Positions 1 through 11,000 of a stretch of 38,712 bases of DNA are shown in pieces; the first letter of the stretch is position 1; each line of letters opens with the position of its first letter. The stretch is from Tahibacter aquaticus (GTDB lineage: Bacteria > Pseudomonadota > Gammaproteobacteria > Xanthomonadales > Rhodanobacteraceae), in NCBI RefSeq assembly GCF_004363655.1, contig NZ_SNZH01000028.1, positions 1-38,712 on the forward strand. The letters are read 5' to 3'. The translations under genes were made by a program, and so were the position numbers. The notes under the pieces are model-generated. The model saw nothing but the letters and a program-made list of their open reading frames with translations, was not told where the DNA came from and ran no database searches.

Positions 1-120
1 GGCTTTCCCCGCACCCTGCGATTCGAGTGGAACAACGCCGCTGCTTCCGCCTCCTCCACCCTCAACCTCGACGACGTTCGCATTGTGAACAACGGCATTT
101 TCGCCAACGGATTCCAATAG
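1..120 (+). CDS. C-terminal end of a secreted protein (5' end outside window)
   Basis: Frame 1 is open from the first base to TAG at 118-120 and gives 39 residues. The stretch reads as a beta-rich end of an extracellular domain (R-F-E-W-N-N, then an acidic L-D-D-V-R-I strand). It closes with N-N-G-I-F-A-N-G-F-Q. That tail matches the ends of two other predicted secreted proteins in this window (ending at 29878 and 32327). The gene body lies to the left of the window, so the protein's function cannot be stated. Secretion is inferred only from the shared tail, because the two complete proteins carrying it both have signal peptides. Confidence 0.75.
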   Translation, partial: GFPRTLRFEWNNAAASASSTLNLDDVRIVNNGIFANGFQ

Positions 121-300
121 CCGCGAATGCTCGGCTCCGATGGACGGATGGGCTACATGGCAGCGTCAGATCCGCCAACGAGATGGTGCGTAACAGCTCG
201 AAAAGGACACGCCGAGGGATACCTAGGCCCGCCGGTGTCCTTTCGACGCACAGGACGTGGGCGTCACTCCAGACTCTACCCTCCGATCAAGCGGCCAGGC

Positions 301-438
301 TCAGTCCTCGCCCGGTTCCATGATCGTGACCACCGGCTCGCCCTGGTTCCCCGGCCCGACGTGCAGGTCCACTTGGGTCCGCTCCGGCACCTCGCCTCCT
401 CGCGTGACCACGAAGAGTTCGAGGTGACTCGATCCCAT
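301..438 (-). CDS. Possible 45-residue ORF or relic
   Basis: On the minus strand ATG at 438 opens a 45-codon frame ending in TGA at 301-303. An in-frame TAA lies directly before the ATG. The product is acidic, has strand-like valine-rich segments and ends in T-I-M-E-P-G-E-D. Third codon positions are strongly G/C, as in real genes of this window, which argues for coding origin. No Shine-Dalgarno sequence is visible. It may therefore be the surviving 3' end of a longer lost gene. I do not recognise a family. Confidence 0.35.
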   Translation of the reverse strand: MGSSHLELFVVTRGGEVPERTQVDLHVGPGNQGEPVVTIMEPGED

Positions 439-527
439 TTACCGCGCCGCGCGGCAGCCCGAGTGGCCACCGGCGCCATGAACAGGACGTCCCACAACCG
501 CCCGCTCTCGTTCGGTCTCCCGAGTGG

Positions 528-1553
528 CTATGAAGATGCGTCCGGCGCGTCGGCAATCGGATCGTCTTCAGGGCGTGAAGCGGCTCGTCCGGCCAGCAAA
601 GCCATAGCGGCGATGAGTAGGAAAAGCCATGGCGAGAAGAGCAATGAGAAGGGTGCGACGATCACGGCAACCACATAGGAAAGATAAATCCACTCCGCCT
701 TAGTGATTGCCGTTTGCACAGCTCTCGGTCCAACCCGGCGGTTTTCGACCGGATTGATCGCTATCGGCGATTCTGTGGCTAGGTCAGGCCCTCTGAAATG
801 CTGCAGATACGTCACGATGTCGAACATGTGGAAAGTCTTGATGTCCGACGCAGCGACGTAAATATCAAAATCTTCAATGCAGAGTCGAGCGTTGGGGCTC
901 TCGCTGCGCGAAGGCAGATCGTGGATGAATCCGTAGGGCGTCGTCGGCTCGAACCTCTGTTGCTCGTCTCGATAGCCGGACAGAACTGGTTCGAGCCGGA
1001 TCCAATCGCGGGCGGGCCCAGAATCCGGTAACTCTAGGCAGAAGCCAATGTAAACTTTTCCAGATCCGGTCGTGAACATAACCGGTTGTTTCCTGCGAGC
1101 AGCCTCGGCAACCAAACAGTCCAGCTCCCCTGCTGACCGCAACCTCGTAATGAGGCGATTGGACAACGATGCGCTTCGACGCAGAGGAATATTCAGCAAA
1201 AGAGCAAGCACCCAAGCGACGCCGGGAGCAACGGTCGCAAGCAAAGCCAGGCGCACAAGTTTTTCTTGCGCCACGGGTGCAGCCGCCATCGCAGTCGGCG
1301 TTGAACCGTCTGGAACAAGAGGCTTTGCGATCCGGGTAGCCGCCTCAGCGATCGCGTGGCCAGCGATCGGTATGCGGGAAATCCCCACGCAAGCACCATA
1401 CGTGGCCCAGCCCAACACGAAAGCGGCCACAACCACCAGGAAGTAAAGGCTGTTGCTGTCGCTCCGAACAAGAACAGTCTTGCTCAACAGCCAGATGCGC
1501 AACCATATGTAGCCACTGGCGATCAGCAAAGCTGCGACCGCCGCAGCAGTCAC
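528..1553 (-). CDS. Hypothetical multi-pass membrane protein
   Basis: This gene encodes 341 residues from a GTG at 1553 that overlaps the TGA of the upstream small gene (GTGA), so the two are probably translationally coupled. Hydrophobic segments lie at about residues 1-24, 35-58, 98-122 and 290-328 (possibly two passes). A soluble region at about 130-285 is flanked by the membrane parts. Within it, a strand-rich stretch reading V-M-F-T-T-G-S-G-K-V-Y-I-G-F, followed by a P-V-L-S-G-Y-R-D motif, looks like a small SH3- or Sm-like beta barrel seen in uncharacterised bacterial membrane proteins. No catalytic motif is seen. The acidic, proline-containing C terminus is probably disordered. Function unknown. 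Confidence 0.8.
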   Translation of the reverse strand: MTAAAVAALLIASGYIWLRIWLLSKTVLVRSDSNSLYFLVVVAAFVLGWATYGACVGISRIPIAGHAIAEAATRIAKPLVPDGSTPTAMAAAPVAQEKLVRLALLATVAPGVAWVLALLLNIPLRRSASLSNRLITRLRSAGELDCLVAEAARRKQPVMFTTGSGKVYIGFCLELPDSGPARDWIRLEPVLSGYRDEQQRFEPTTPYGFIHDLPSRSESPNARLCIEDFDIYVAASDIKTFHMFDIVTYLQHFRGPDLATESPIAINPVENRRVGPRAVQTAITKAEWIYLSYVVAVIVAPFSLLFSPWLFLLIAAMALLAGRAASRPEDDPIADAPDASS

Positions 1554-1738
1554 CGCTTCTTGTCGCGCACGTTGATCAAAGCAGAGAGTTGCTTGAGTGC
1601 AGCCACCTGCTCCCGATAGCCGTTCGAGTCGTGCAAGGCGCTTCGACTCACCTCGATCGTTCCGTCGCCCTTCACCTGAAAGACTTCTTCACGGATTCGT
1701 GAGCCTTTACTGGATGCGGATTCGCGCTGATTTTTCAT
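1550..1738 (-). CDS. Small soluble hypothetical protein, first gene of a two-gene unit
   Basis: This gene encodes 62 residues. ATG at 1738 is preceded by a GAGGGG Shine-Dalgarno at good spacing, and the TGA shares bases with the GTG of the membrane-protein gene. The product is charged, with an N-terminal K/R/S-rich part and a helical C-terminal half (Q-V-A-A-L-K-Q-L-S-A-L-I). There is no signal peptide or membrane segment. Its position suggests co-expression with, and perhaps a partner role for, the membrane protein. The family is not recognised. Confidence 0.65.
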   Translation of the reverse strand: MKNQRESASSKGSRIREEVFQVKGDGTIEVSRSALHDSNGYREQVAALKQLSALINVRDKKR

Positions 1739-2387
1739 GTCGCTCCCCTCAGAGCAATGCTTTGATAGGTTAGTTCCGCCGCGATTGCAACACGTCAGGG
1801 TCGCAGATCGTGCGCTGATTGGAGGCGGCTCGTTTGAAATAGCCTTCGACGGTGGAAATCGACCGCTTTGGAAACAACGACTTGCCGGACAGCACCATCG
1901 CCCCCCGGGCTGAATGCCCGTGGTTCCTTCGCCGACCAGCCCTTTGATTCGAAAGCCCAGTCAAGGCTGTCCGAACTTCCTCGCTGTGCGCACCGACATG
2001 CAGACAGCACCGCTTACTCCCCACGCGTATTGACGGAGGCGGCCCTGCGGAACCGATTTGAATCGCGCTACTTGTCGCCCCCACCGAGGACCTTGGCACG
2101 TGACTCGTCGAGTCTCGCGCCCCGCTCCGATCGCTGCTGCTCAGCGCTTCGGACCAAGATCCCGCTTGATCGTCGCCGATAGTCCTGCACGCTTGCTTGA
2201 GTTGCATGCTAATGCCTGCTCTCGCAGGCACCCGTGCTCGGTCTGCATGCACGCTGCCGTCGCGGGAGAAGGCAGTGGGAGAACTCGACTCGACGTGACA
2301 GAAATCATCGATCGGTTGCAGACCATCGTAGCGAGTCCACAATCACGCAATTTGATCGTGGACAGCGGATCTCAGGAGCGAGCCTAA
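1739..2387. other. Gap without a supported gene
   Basis: About 650 bases separate the leftward small gene from the rightward helicase. Open frames exist on both strands, but their translations are S/R/P-rich and look non-coding. The one stretch that reads like protein is plus-strand 2247-2387: ATG, 46 codons, and TAA immediately before the helicase GTG. The helicase Shine-Dalgarno AGGAG is at 2374-2378. No convincing promoter or terminator was identified. Confidence 0.4.
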
Positions 2388-5300
2388 GTGGATAGCGTCG
2401 TCCCATCGCACGAAACGGATTCCGGCTTTTTTCAGAGCGCCCTGCCGATCGACGCCAAGCTTGAGAAGGCACGGCTGCGCCTGCTGGACCTCTCCGCGCG
2501 CAACCGGCTTCTGAACATCCCTCGATCGAAATCCCGCAGCGGGAACCTGATCGAAATCGTCGACGAGCGCGCCGGTGAGGTGTTCCGCCTGCTGGTCAAG
2601 GAGTCGCGAGCGCTGACGTTCATGCCCGGCCGCACTGCCGGCGACGGCACCGACATCAACGACGCCGACGAAATCGCCGATCTGGCTCAGCCGGAGGACG
2701 ACGGCGTCGACGTTCGGGGCGTGGCCAACCGGCACGCCGACACGCGCCTGCAAACCCGGCTCACGTCGAAAGGGCTCCAAAAGCGCCTGCTGACGCTGTT
2801 CTTCGACGCTCGCACGCTCGAGGAAGAACAGGGCGTCAACGTGCTCTACCTGGCCTTGGGCACGCTGAAGTGGATCGATCCCAACAACGCGGCGAACGTG
2901 CGCTACGCGCCGCTGATCTTGGTGCCCGTGTCGCTCGACCGCGCGACGGCCGGCGACCGGTTCAAGCTGCGGTGGCGGCAGGAAGACCCCTCGTCGAACC
3001 TGTCGCTGGAAGCCATGGTCGACATCGTCCACCTGCTCAAGTTGCCGGCGTTCGAAGCGACGGACGACTTCGACATCGATGCCTACTGCGCCGCCGTGCG
3101 CGACGCGGTGTCGTCCAAGGCGGGATGGGAGGTCGCTACCGACGACATCGTGCTGGGGTTCTTCTCGTTTTCGAAGTTCCTGATGTATCGGGATCTGTCG
3201 CCCGAGGCTTGGCCGGCGTCCGGTCCGCTGGCCGATCAGCCCTTGATTCGTTCGTTGCTCCGCGACGGTTTTCCCGCTCCGGAACCGGGCCTGCCGGATG
3301 ACGCGCCCATCGATCCAGCCTTACCGCCGGAATCGCTGCGGCACATCGTCGACAGCGACAGCTCGCAAACGCTCGCGGTTCATGACGTCCGTCAGGGTCG
3401 GAACTTGGTCATCCAGGGCCCACCGGGCACCGGCAAGTCGCAAACCATCGCGAACGTCATCGCGGGGGCGGTCGCCGATGGCAAGACGGTGCTGTTTGTC
3501 GCCGAGAAGATGGCGGCCCTCGACGTGGTCAAGCGGAGGCTCGACGCCACGGGGGTCGGCGACGCGTGCCTTGAGTTGCACAGCAACAAGACCAACAAAC
3601 GCCGCGTTCTGGACGAACTTCGCCGAACGTGGGAGCTGGGGTCGCCCAAGGGCGCCGCGATGTCGTCGTTGCTGCGCCGCTTGACCGCCGCTCGCGACGC
3701 CTTGAACAGCCACGTGGATCGGCTGCATCGCCCCCACGAACGGGCGGAACTCTCGCCCTACGACGTGGTGGGCCAGTTGGTGCGACTTCGCGACGACGGG
3801 GTGGCCCCGAACGACCTCGCGTTGGCCGAGCCCGCGGCCTGGTCGGCGGACGGCTTCAAGGAACGCCGCGCGCTGATCAAGGAGTTGAGCGAGCGCGTGG
3901 CGCTGATCGGTCTGCCCGCCGAGCACCCGTGGCGCGGGACGGCGTTGGATGCTGTCCTCCCGAACCAACTGAGCCGTCTGCTCGATCGGGTCGGAACCCT
4001 GGGGACCGATCTGCAGACCGTGGCGGACCGAATGCAGGACGTTGCACGGCTGCTCGATCGCGAAGCGCCGACCGCGACGGCAGGCCTGGAACCGTTGCGC
4101 GCCCTCGCCCACCGGGTCGCTTCAGCACCAGCCCTCGAAGGCACCGCGTTGGGCCATTCGGTTTGGGAGGAACATCGGGCCGACGTCGACGCGTTGCTGG
4201 CTCTCGGTGCGGCGCATCGGGAGCTTGAGGTCGGGCTGGCGGCACACGTTCGCTCCCCGAGCACCCAGGTGCCGCTCGATGCGGTGCTGGAGACGCTGGG
4301 CGTATTGCCGGAGACGTTCGGCCCTGACGCGTTCGCGCGCGGCCGCTGGCTGGCCGAAGCGCTGCCCGCGTTCATCATCGAAGCGGGACGGCTGAAAAGT
4401 CAGTTGGGGCTCGAGGGCGCCGTGGACACCCTGGCCGCGATCGGCAAAGCGGCGGTCACCGGACAGCGCGTGGCGGCAGCACCGGACGCGAGTCCGGAGG
4501 TTTTCGCGGCCGCGATTTGGGACAACGGGATCGAGGTCGCGGCTCGGTTGGCCGATGCGGTCGCCAAGGTCGAAGACGTCAAGAAAGCGGTCGGCGCGAG
4601 GGTGGTGGCCGCGGCCTGGACCACCGACACCGGTCGCGAGCGGCAACTGGTTCGTTTGAAGGGCACGAGCTTCTTCCGCTGGCTCAGCGGTGACTGGCGG
4701 CGCGCGAACGCCCTGCTGCGCTCCCTGGTGCGCGATCCCAAAGCGCCTGCTCAGGAACTGCTGGACCTTCTCGACATGGTTGAAGAGGGACGCGGGGCGC
4801 TTGCGGCGGTCAAGGAGGGCCAGTCCCTCGGCAGTACCGCGTTCGGCGCGGACTGGCACGGAGAGCACTCGCGCTCCGCCCCGCTAAAGGCTCTGGTTGC
4901 CTGGATGCGAAGCTTGCGCGGGCTCGGTGCCGCGCCGCGCCTGATCGCCGCTCGCCTGCCGGACCGCACGGAGATTGGCGCTCGCACCACGCGCGTGCAC
5001 CGCATGTTGAACGACATCCGTCCGCAGCTGGAGGCGTTCTGGAACGATTTGGGCGCCAGCGCGACGCAGGATGCGGACGAGGCCACGTCGGCGACGACCG
5101 CACGCTTGTCGGGCCTGCTCGCGAGAGCGACCGCGGTCGCGAAAGCCGACGCCGTCGCGCGCCAGGTGCTCACCCAGCCCGAAGTGACCGCGACGGATCG
5201 GCGCGCGGTGCTCGCACGGGTCCACGACGCGCAGCGGCACGCCGGGTTGATCGACGCGCAGAGCGAGCTCGGATCGTGCGCGTTCGGCACCTGGTGGCGG

Positions 5301-7955
5301 GGATCGGAAACGGATTGGCCGACCTGCGCGGCGGCGGCGGCATGGATCAAGGACCACGCGGACGAGCGCCAGCTCGCGGCTAGGCTCGAACCCCGCTCGG
5401 CGCCGATGGAGATGGCGGATGCCGCCGCCGCGTCGGCGGCCCACTGGCACGCCGCATTCGCGGCGCTGCTGTCGGACTTGCGGGCCAGTCCGGTCAGTCT
5501 GTTCGGCGTCGCTTCGGCCGAGCAGACTCCAGTGGCGGAAATCGTGGCGCGGTGCGCGCTGTGGTCGGAAAACGGCGAACAGCTGTCCAAATGGACCGCC
5601 TACCGCGAACGCGCCGAGCGTGCGCGTCAGTTGGGGCTGAGCGACGCGGTGGCTCGCCTAGAAGACGGACGTCTTGCTCATCACGAAGCGCCGCCCGCGT
5701 TCGAGATGGCGTATTTCGAAGCGTTGCTGGGTGACATGGTCCGCGCGGACGGCGAACTGGCCCGGTTCGACGGCGAGCTGCACGGTCGATCGGTGCGCGA
5801 GTTCGTCGCGCTGGATCGCGAAAGCCTGCAGGCCAGCCGGATCGATGTCGTTCAAGCGCACCACCGCAGGCTGCCGCCGAAATACGGCGGGCTCGGTCCC
5901 GTCGGGATTCTCCGGGGCGAGATGGCCAAGAAGATCGGGCTCCTGCCCGTGCGCCAGCTCATGCAACGCGCGGCTCCCGCGGTGCAGGCCTTGAAGCCGG
6001 TCTTCATGATGAGTCCCCTGTCAGTCGCGCAGTTCTTGCCGGCTGGCCAGGTGAAGTTCGACCTGCTGGTGATGGACGAGGCCAGCCAAATCCAGCCCGT
6101 GGACGCGTTGGGCGCGGTGGCGCGCTGCCGCCAGGTGGTCGTGGTCGGCGACGAGCGGCAACTCCCGCCCACGCGCTTTTTCGCCAAGGCGATCGAGGGC
6201 GATGAGGACGACGAAGACGACGACGCGGGCGCCCCCGTCCAAGTGGTCGAAAGCATCCTTGGACTGTTCAGCGCGCGCGGTTTGGCACAGCGGATGCTGC
6301 GCTGGCACTACCGCAGCCGTCATCAGTCACTGATCGCGGTTTCGAACAGCCAGTTTTACGAGAACCGTCTGATCATCGTGCCGAGCCCCTACACCGCGGA
6401 AGCCGGCATGGGGTTGTCGTTCCATCACCTTCCCAACGGGGTTTTCGAAACGGGCGCCGGCGCCAACGCGATCGAGGCAAAAGAAGTCGCCCAAGCCATC
6501 GTGCGCCACGCACGTTCCCGTCCCGATCAATCCTTGGGCGTGGCGACGTTTTCCGTGCGGCAGCGGCGCGCGATCCTGGACCAGCTTGAAATCCTGCGGC
6601 GGGAGCATCCGGATACGGAACCGTTCTTCGACGCGCACCCCAGTGAACCGTTCTTCGTCAAGAACCTCGAAAACGTGCAGGGCGACGAGCGCGACGTGAT
6701 GTTCATTTCGGTCGGCTACGGCAAGAACGCACAAGGCGTGATGTCGATGCGCTTTGGGCCTTTGGGCGCCCAGGGCGGCGAGCGGCGGCTCAACGTGCTG
6801 ATCAGCCGAGCCAAGCTGCGCTGCGAAGTGTTTTCCTCGATCACGGACGACGACATTGATCTGGAACGTGCTCGCGGGGTGGGCGTGGTGGCGTTCAAGC
6901 TGTTCCTGCGTTTTGCGCGCACGGGCCGCATGGACCTCGCCGGTGCCGAAGCTGCAGGCGTACCGGATGTGTTCGAGTCGCAAGTTGCGGCCGGCCTGCG
7001 CGCGCGAGGCTACGACGTGCACCCACGCGTCGGCATCGCGGGTCTCTACATCGATCTGGCGGTGTCCGATCCTGAGTTGCCCGGCCGCTACGTGCTCGGC
7101 ATCGAATGCGACGGCCGGTCCTACGAAGCCGCGCGATCGGCGCGCGATCGCGATCGTTTGCGGCGGGCGGTGCTGGAAGACCACGGTTGGGTGATGCATC
7201 GGATCTGGGCGTTCGACTGGCTGCATCGGCCCGTCGAAGAAATGGGCCGGCTGGTGGCGGCCATTGAAGCGGCCAAGGCCGAACTACGCGAGGCAGCCAG
7301 CAGCGCGGCGCGCCGAACGCGGGCCGTGCCGGTCGACGTCGTGACGATCGATCGCGAGGACGTCACCGACATAGGGCTGGAAAGCGCAAGCGGCGAATCG
7401 TCCGACGCTCCCGCGTACCGCGTGGCTCGAGTCCATCCGCTGCGAAACTACCCCGACATCCCCTCGGTCCCTGCCGCTTTGCTGGGAGGCATGGTCGAGT
7501 CGGTCGTGGGGGAAGAGGGGCCGGTGCACGTGGACGTGGTCCTGAACCGGATCCGCGACGCGTGGGGCATGGGTCGTGCCGGGGGTCGCATTCGCGCGGC
7601 CGTGGAGGAAGCCATCGCACTCGTGGTGCGATCCAAACGCATTCGCCGCCGCGGAGAGTTCCTGTTCGCCGCCGATGCTCCCGTTGTTGCACGTGACCGA
7701 TCGAACGCAGGGGACGTCCGCAAGCCTGACTGGGTGGCGCCGGAAGAGATCGAGGAGGCCGTTGTGCAGATCGTTCGGCGCAACCTGGGCGTGAAGCCTT
7801 CGGAGATGGCGTCTGCGGTGACACGCTTGCTGGGCTTTTCGGCGGTTACTCAAGCTTGGCGCGACATGACCACCGCGCAAGTGTTGGAGGCGCAGCGTCG
7901 AGAACGAATAGAACTTCAGGACGAGCTGCTGGTGTTGGGACAACCTCGCAGTTGA
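2388..7955 (+). CDS. hheA: Hhe-like anti-phage helicase-nuclease (DUF4011-SF1 helicase-REase-DUF3320)
   Basis: This gene encodes 1855 residues from GTG 2388, with AGGAG ten bases upstream. The N-terminal DUF4011 region carries the family's L-L-D-L-S-A-R-N-R-L-L-N motif at about 33-44. Walker A G-P-P-G-T-G-K-S is at 344-351. A long helical insertion of about 850 residues follows. The other helicase motifs are D1230-E1231-A-S (Walker B), a G-D-E-R-Q-L-P-P motif III at about 1257, N-V-Q-G-D-E-R-D near 1429-1436 and R-R-L-N-V-L-I-S-R-A-K at 1466-1476. A Vsr/MTES_1575-type endonuclease fold spans about 1528-1610, with D1556 and E1573-C-D-G as putative active-site residues. DUF3320 lies at about 1710-1740, followed by a related C-terminal segment. 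This order matches the single-gene defence system Hhe as I know it. An enzyme that unwinds and cleaves invading DNA is inferred. The gene is intact and stands alone, convergent with sbcC. Confidence 0.88.
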   Translation: MDSVVPSHETDSGFFQSALPIDAKLEKARLRLLDLSARNRLLNIPRSKSRSGNLIEIVDERAGEVFRLLVKESRALTFMPGRTAGDGTDINDADEIADLAQPEDDGVDVRGVANRHADTRLQTRLTSKGLQKRLLTLFFDARTLEEEQGVNVLYLALGTLKWIDPNNAANVRYAPLILVPVSLDRATAGDRFKLRWRQEDPSSNLSLEAMVDIVHLLKLPAFEATDDFDIDAYCAAVRDAVSSKAGWEVATDDIVLGFFSFSKFLMYRDLSPEAWPASGPLADQPLIRSLLRDGFPAPEPGLPDDAPIDPALPPESLRHIVDSDSSQTLAVHDVRQGRNLVIQGPPGTGKSQTIANVIAGAVADGKTVLFVAEKMAALDVVKRRLDATGVGDACLELHSNKTNKRRVLDELRRTWELGSPKGAAMSSLLRRLTAARDALNSHVDRLHRPHERAELSPYDVVGQLVRLRDDGVAPNDLALAEPAAWSADGFKERRALIKELSERVALIGLPAEHPWRGTALDAVLPNQLSRLLDRVGTLGTDLQTVADRMQDVARLLDREAPTATAGLEPLRALAHRVASAPALEGTALGHSVWEEHRADVDALLALGAAHRELEVGLAAHVRSPSTQVPLDAVLETLGVLPETFGPDAFARGRWLAEALPAFIIEAGRLKSQLGLEGAVDTLAAIGKAAVTGQRVAAAPDASPEVFAAAIWDNGIEVAARLADAVAKVEDVKKAVGARVVAAAWTTDTGRERQLVRLKGTSFFRWLSGDWRRANALLRSLVRDPKAPAQELLDLLDMVEEGRGALAAVKEGQSLGSTAFGADWHGEHSRSAPLKALVAWMRSLRGLGAAPRLIAARLPDRTEIGARTTRVHRMLNDIRPQLEAFWNDLGASATQDADEATSATTARLSGLLARATAVAKADAVARQVLTQPEVTATDRRAVLARVHDAQRHAGLIDAQSELGSCAFGTWWRGSETDWPTCAAAAAWIKDHADERQLAARLEPRSAPMEMADAAAASAAHWHAAFAALLSDLRASPVSLFGVASAEQTPVAEIVARCALWSENGEQLSKWTAYRERAERARQLGLSDAVARLEDGRLAHHEAPPAFEMAYFEALLGDMVRADGELARFDGELHGRSVREFVALDRESLQASRIDVVQAHHRRLPPKYGGLGPVGILRGEMAKKIGLLPVRQLMQRAAPAVQALKPVFMMSPLSVAQFLPAGQVKFDLLVMDEASQIQPVDALGAVARCRQVVVVGDERQLPPTRFFAKAIEGDEDDEDDDAGAPVQVVESILGLFSARGLAQRMLRWHYRSRHQSLIAVSNSQFYENRLIIVPSPYTAEAGMGLSFHHLPNGVFETGAGANAIEAKEVAQAIVRHARSRPDQSLGVATFSVRQRRAILDQLEILRREHPDTEPFFDAHPSEPFFVKNLENVQGDERDVMFISVGYGKNAQGVMSMRFGPLGAQGGERRLNVLISRAKLRCEVFSSITDDDIDLERARGVGVVAFKLFLRFARTGRMDLAGAEAAGVPDVFESQVAAGLRARGYDVHPRVGIAGLYIDLAVSDPELPGRYVLGIECDGRSYEAARSARDRDRLRRAVLEDHGWVMHRIWAFDWLHRPVEEMGRLVAAIEAAKAELREAASSAARRTRAVPVDVVTIDREDVTDIGLESASGESSDAPAYRVARVHPLRNYPDIPSVPAALLGGMVESVVGEEGPVHVDVVLNRIRDAWGMGRAGGRIRAAVEEAIALVVRSKRIRRRGEFLFAADAPVVARDRSNAGDVRKPDWVAPEEIEEAVVQIVRRNLGVKPSEMASAVTRLLGFSAVTQAWRDMTTAQVLEAQRRERIELQDELLVLGQPRS

Positions 7956-8097
7956 TGATCCAGCCGAGCCCTACACGCGCGAAACTTAGCAGAACGACCC
8001 GTGCATCACCCACGCAGCCATCCAGCGTTAACGCAAAATCCGTCCGCCAGCGCCGCGTGAGTTCGCAGACCGCAAGATCGGCGCGCACCCTCGCGGA

Positions 8098-11000
8098 TCA
8101 CACCGGCAGTTCGATCCAGCTGTCTTGACGGCGGCCCTTCACCACGCGGATCTGAACCGGAATCCGCTCCTTGACCTGTTGAACATGACTGATGACGCCG
8201 ATCAGTTTTCCGGATACCTGAAGCGACTCCATCGCATCGAGCGCGATGTTCAGCGCACCGTCGTCCAGCGTGCCAAATCCTTCATCGAGGAAGAACGAGT
8301 CTATCGAGGTAGACTGGCTGACCAGATCCGACAAGCCCAGGGCAAGCGAAAGGCTGACCAGGAAGCACTCGCCGCCAGACAGCGTTTTCGCATCGCGCTC
8401 GGCGTCTCCTTCCCAGCTATCGACCATTCGCAGGTTCAACGCTTTGCCGCGCTTGATCAAGTAGCGGCCGCCGTCCAGCCGCGAGAGATGCGCGTTGGCC
8501 AGACGCACAAGATGGTCGAGCGTTAGCCCCTGGGCGAACTGCCGGAACTTCTTGCCGTCGGCTGACCCTATCAGGCCATTTAGATGCTGCCAGTTCGCGT
8601 GTTCGTTTTCGGCCGCATCAACGTCTTGCTGCTTCTCCCTAAGACGAGTCCTCTCTCGTTCGTCGGTCTCAAGCTTCTGCTGGATTTGCCCAAGTTCGGC
8701 AGAGGCAGTATTTACCGCCTCTTCGATTCGTTTGAGCCGCGCGGAAATTTCGTCAGTCGCCGATTCCGTGCGCGCTTGATTGCGCAGTTCGTCCCTGCGT
8801 CGGCGGGCCTCGCCGTATGCACCATCGGCCTTGGTTCGACCGTCCGCCAGGGCGTCCATCTCCATCCGCATCCGCTCAAGGACATCCGCTTGCAGCAGAG
8901 CAGCCTCTGCCTGCTGGGCCGATGCAAACCCACTCAATGCGAGGGCCTCCGTCAGCGTCCCGCGAGCAGCATCGACACGCTCGATCGCATCGGCGACGCC
9001 GAGCGCAGCTGATTCGATTTCACCAAACAGCTTCGTTGCGCGCTCGTAGCGATCCTGTACGTCCGCAACGCACTCCTCCATAGACCGGGAAACCAGGGAC
9101 TCAGCGATGGCGCTACGATCGAGTTCGGACCATTTCGCCTGCCACTTATCGTGCTCCCGTTGTGCCGCGTCAAGGGCCGCCAGGAATGCGGGCAAGGTCG
9201 TCTCGACCTGGGCTCTTTGCGCCAGCGTCTGACGATAGTCCGCAAGCGCGTCCCGATTTTGCCGTATCCAGCCATCCAGATCGTCCGGAAGGCCTTCAGG
9301 CAGCACGTCAGAAATCTCCGTCTCAAGCCGCAGTACCTTGGCGCGCGCTTTGCCGGCGTTCTCCGTGCAGAGGCCGACCCTTTCCTTGGCCTGGTTGCTC
9401 AGACCAACACACTCGGCAAGTGCTGTCCTCAGCACGCCGACCTTGCGCTCGTTCTCGTGCTCGGCGTTGCGCGCTGCGCCAAGCGCCGAGTCGCGTTGCC
9501 GAACGTCGCGGAGGCGCTCGACGAGTTCCGATCGCTGCACGTCCGTTGCAGCGCATAGGGCGTCGACATCAACATCGGCGGAGATACTAAGTCGTGCCGA
9601 CTGCGCGTCTCGCTGCCGACGTGCTTCGTCGTGTGTTTTGCGTACCGAGCGTAGTTCCTCAGCTGCGTTCTCGTGCTGGCCTTCGAGGCCGGTCAAGGCG
9701 CTGCTGAGCCGCACCCACTCGGCATCAGCCGTAACGAATTCCTCCTGGGCCACGTCGAGTTCGCGCTGCAGGGCATTGGGCTCGGGTAGCGTGCCGGTAG
9801 CCACGTAGGGATGTTCGGTCGCACCGCACAGCGTGCAGGGGTGGCCATCGACCAGATCTCGACGGTGATCGTCGAAGCTGCGGATCATCAACGCCATCTG
9901 ATGTTTCTCGCGTTTGTCCTTCAACGTGGCCTCAGCGCTACTTCGAATCTCGACACACTGATCCACGATTGTCCGACCCGCTTTGATGCGTGCGGCCAGC
10001 TTAGCGATCGCCTCTTCCCGTCCGGTCCTGTCAGCATCGTTTCGCTGACATACCTGCCGGGCGTCGCTCAGTGCGGTCAGCGCCGCCAGCCGAGCCACCA
10101 ACACCTCGCGTTGTTCTTCTAGGCCAGCGACCGTATCCACGCTCAAGGCTTCTGCGAATGCCTGTGCCAGTTTCTGGAAGATTTTCTGCGCCTCAGACCA
10201 TTCGCCGCTACCTGCAGCTAGGGCGGACTCGGCTGCTTGGGTAGCGTCCGCTGCAGCCTCGAATGCCGAGACGGCAGTGCTGTGCGCGTTGAGTGCTTCA
10301 ATCTCGCTGTGCCGCTCAGATTGCAGGAGGTTGACCTTTGCCTCCCAAACGCCGAAGTGTTCGTCGAGCAAGGGCCCGTAGGAAATCGCATCGATGCGAT
10401 CCTGAAGTGCCGCAAGACTGTTCTCGGCCGCTCGATACCTGGCATCGACGCGCGCCAGCTCGGTGCCAGCAGCGCGATGGGCGAGCCCGATAGCGACGCA
10501 CCGGGCTTCCTCATTCTGGTCGCGCCGCAACAGCAGATCGGCATGGCGTGAACTCTGACGTTCGAAATGTTCACCGGCGCTTTTCACCGCGGCGAGCAGC
10601 GGACGCACGCCCGCGGCGCGTTCTGCTTCGACCAGACGCAGGCGCTCGGGCTCCTGCGCTTCGAGCAGAGTCACAGCCTGGGCCAAGACCTTTTCGGCAT
10701 TGGCGCAGTCGTTCAGCGCGTTGTCCAGTGCGGTCCGCCACTCGATGTCCCGGCGCGCGGTATCCAACTGAGGCCTAAGCTCCGCATGGTGCTGCTGCAG
10801 TTCGCTCTTGCGACCATGCAGATCATTGAGATCGACATCGCCCAGCAGAATGATCCCACTTGCCTGTAACTTGAAGTCCGCAGCACGGCGTCCCGCTTCG
10901 GACGTGGTCTGCCATACACGACTCGAAATGGCGCCGTAGACCTCCGTGCCGGTCAGCTTTTCCAGAAGGTCCGCGCGCTCCCCTTCATCGGACTGAAGGA

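Noticed and set aside
1770-2342. 190-codon minus-strand open frame upstream of the helicase
   Set aside because: S/R-rich composition without secondary-structure pattern, no Shine-Dalgarno, no recognisable motif.
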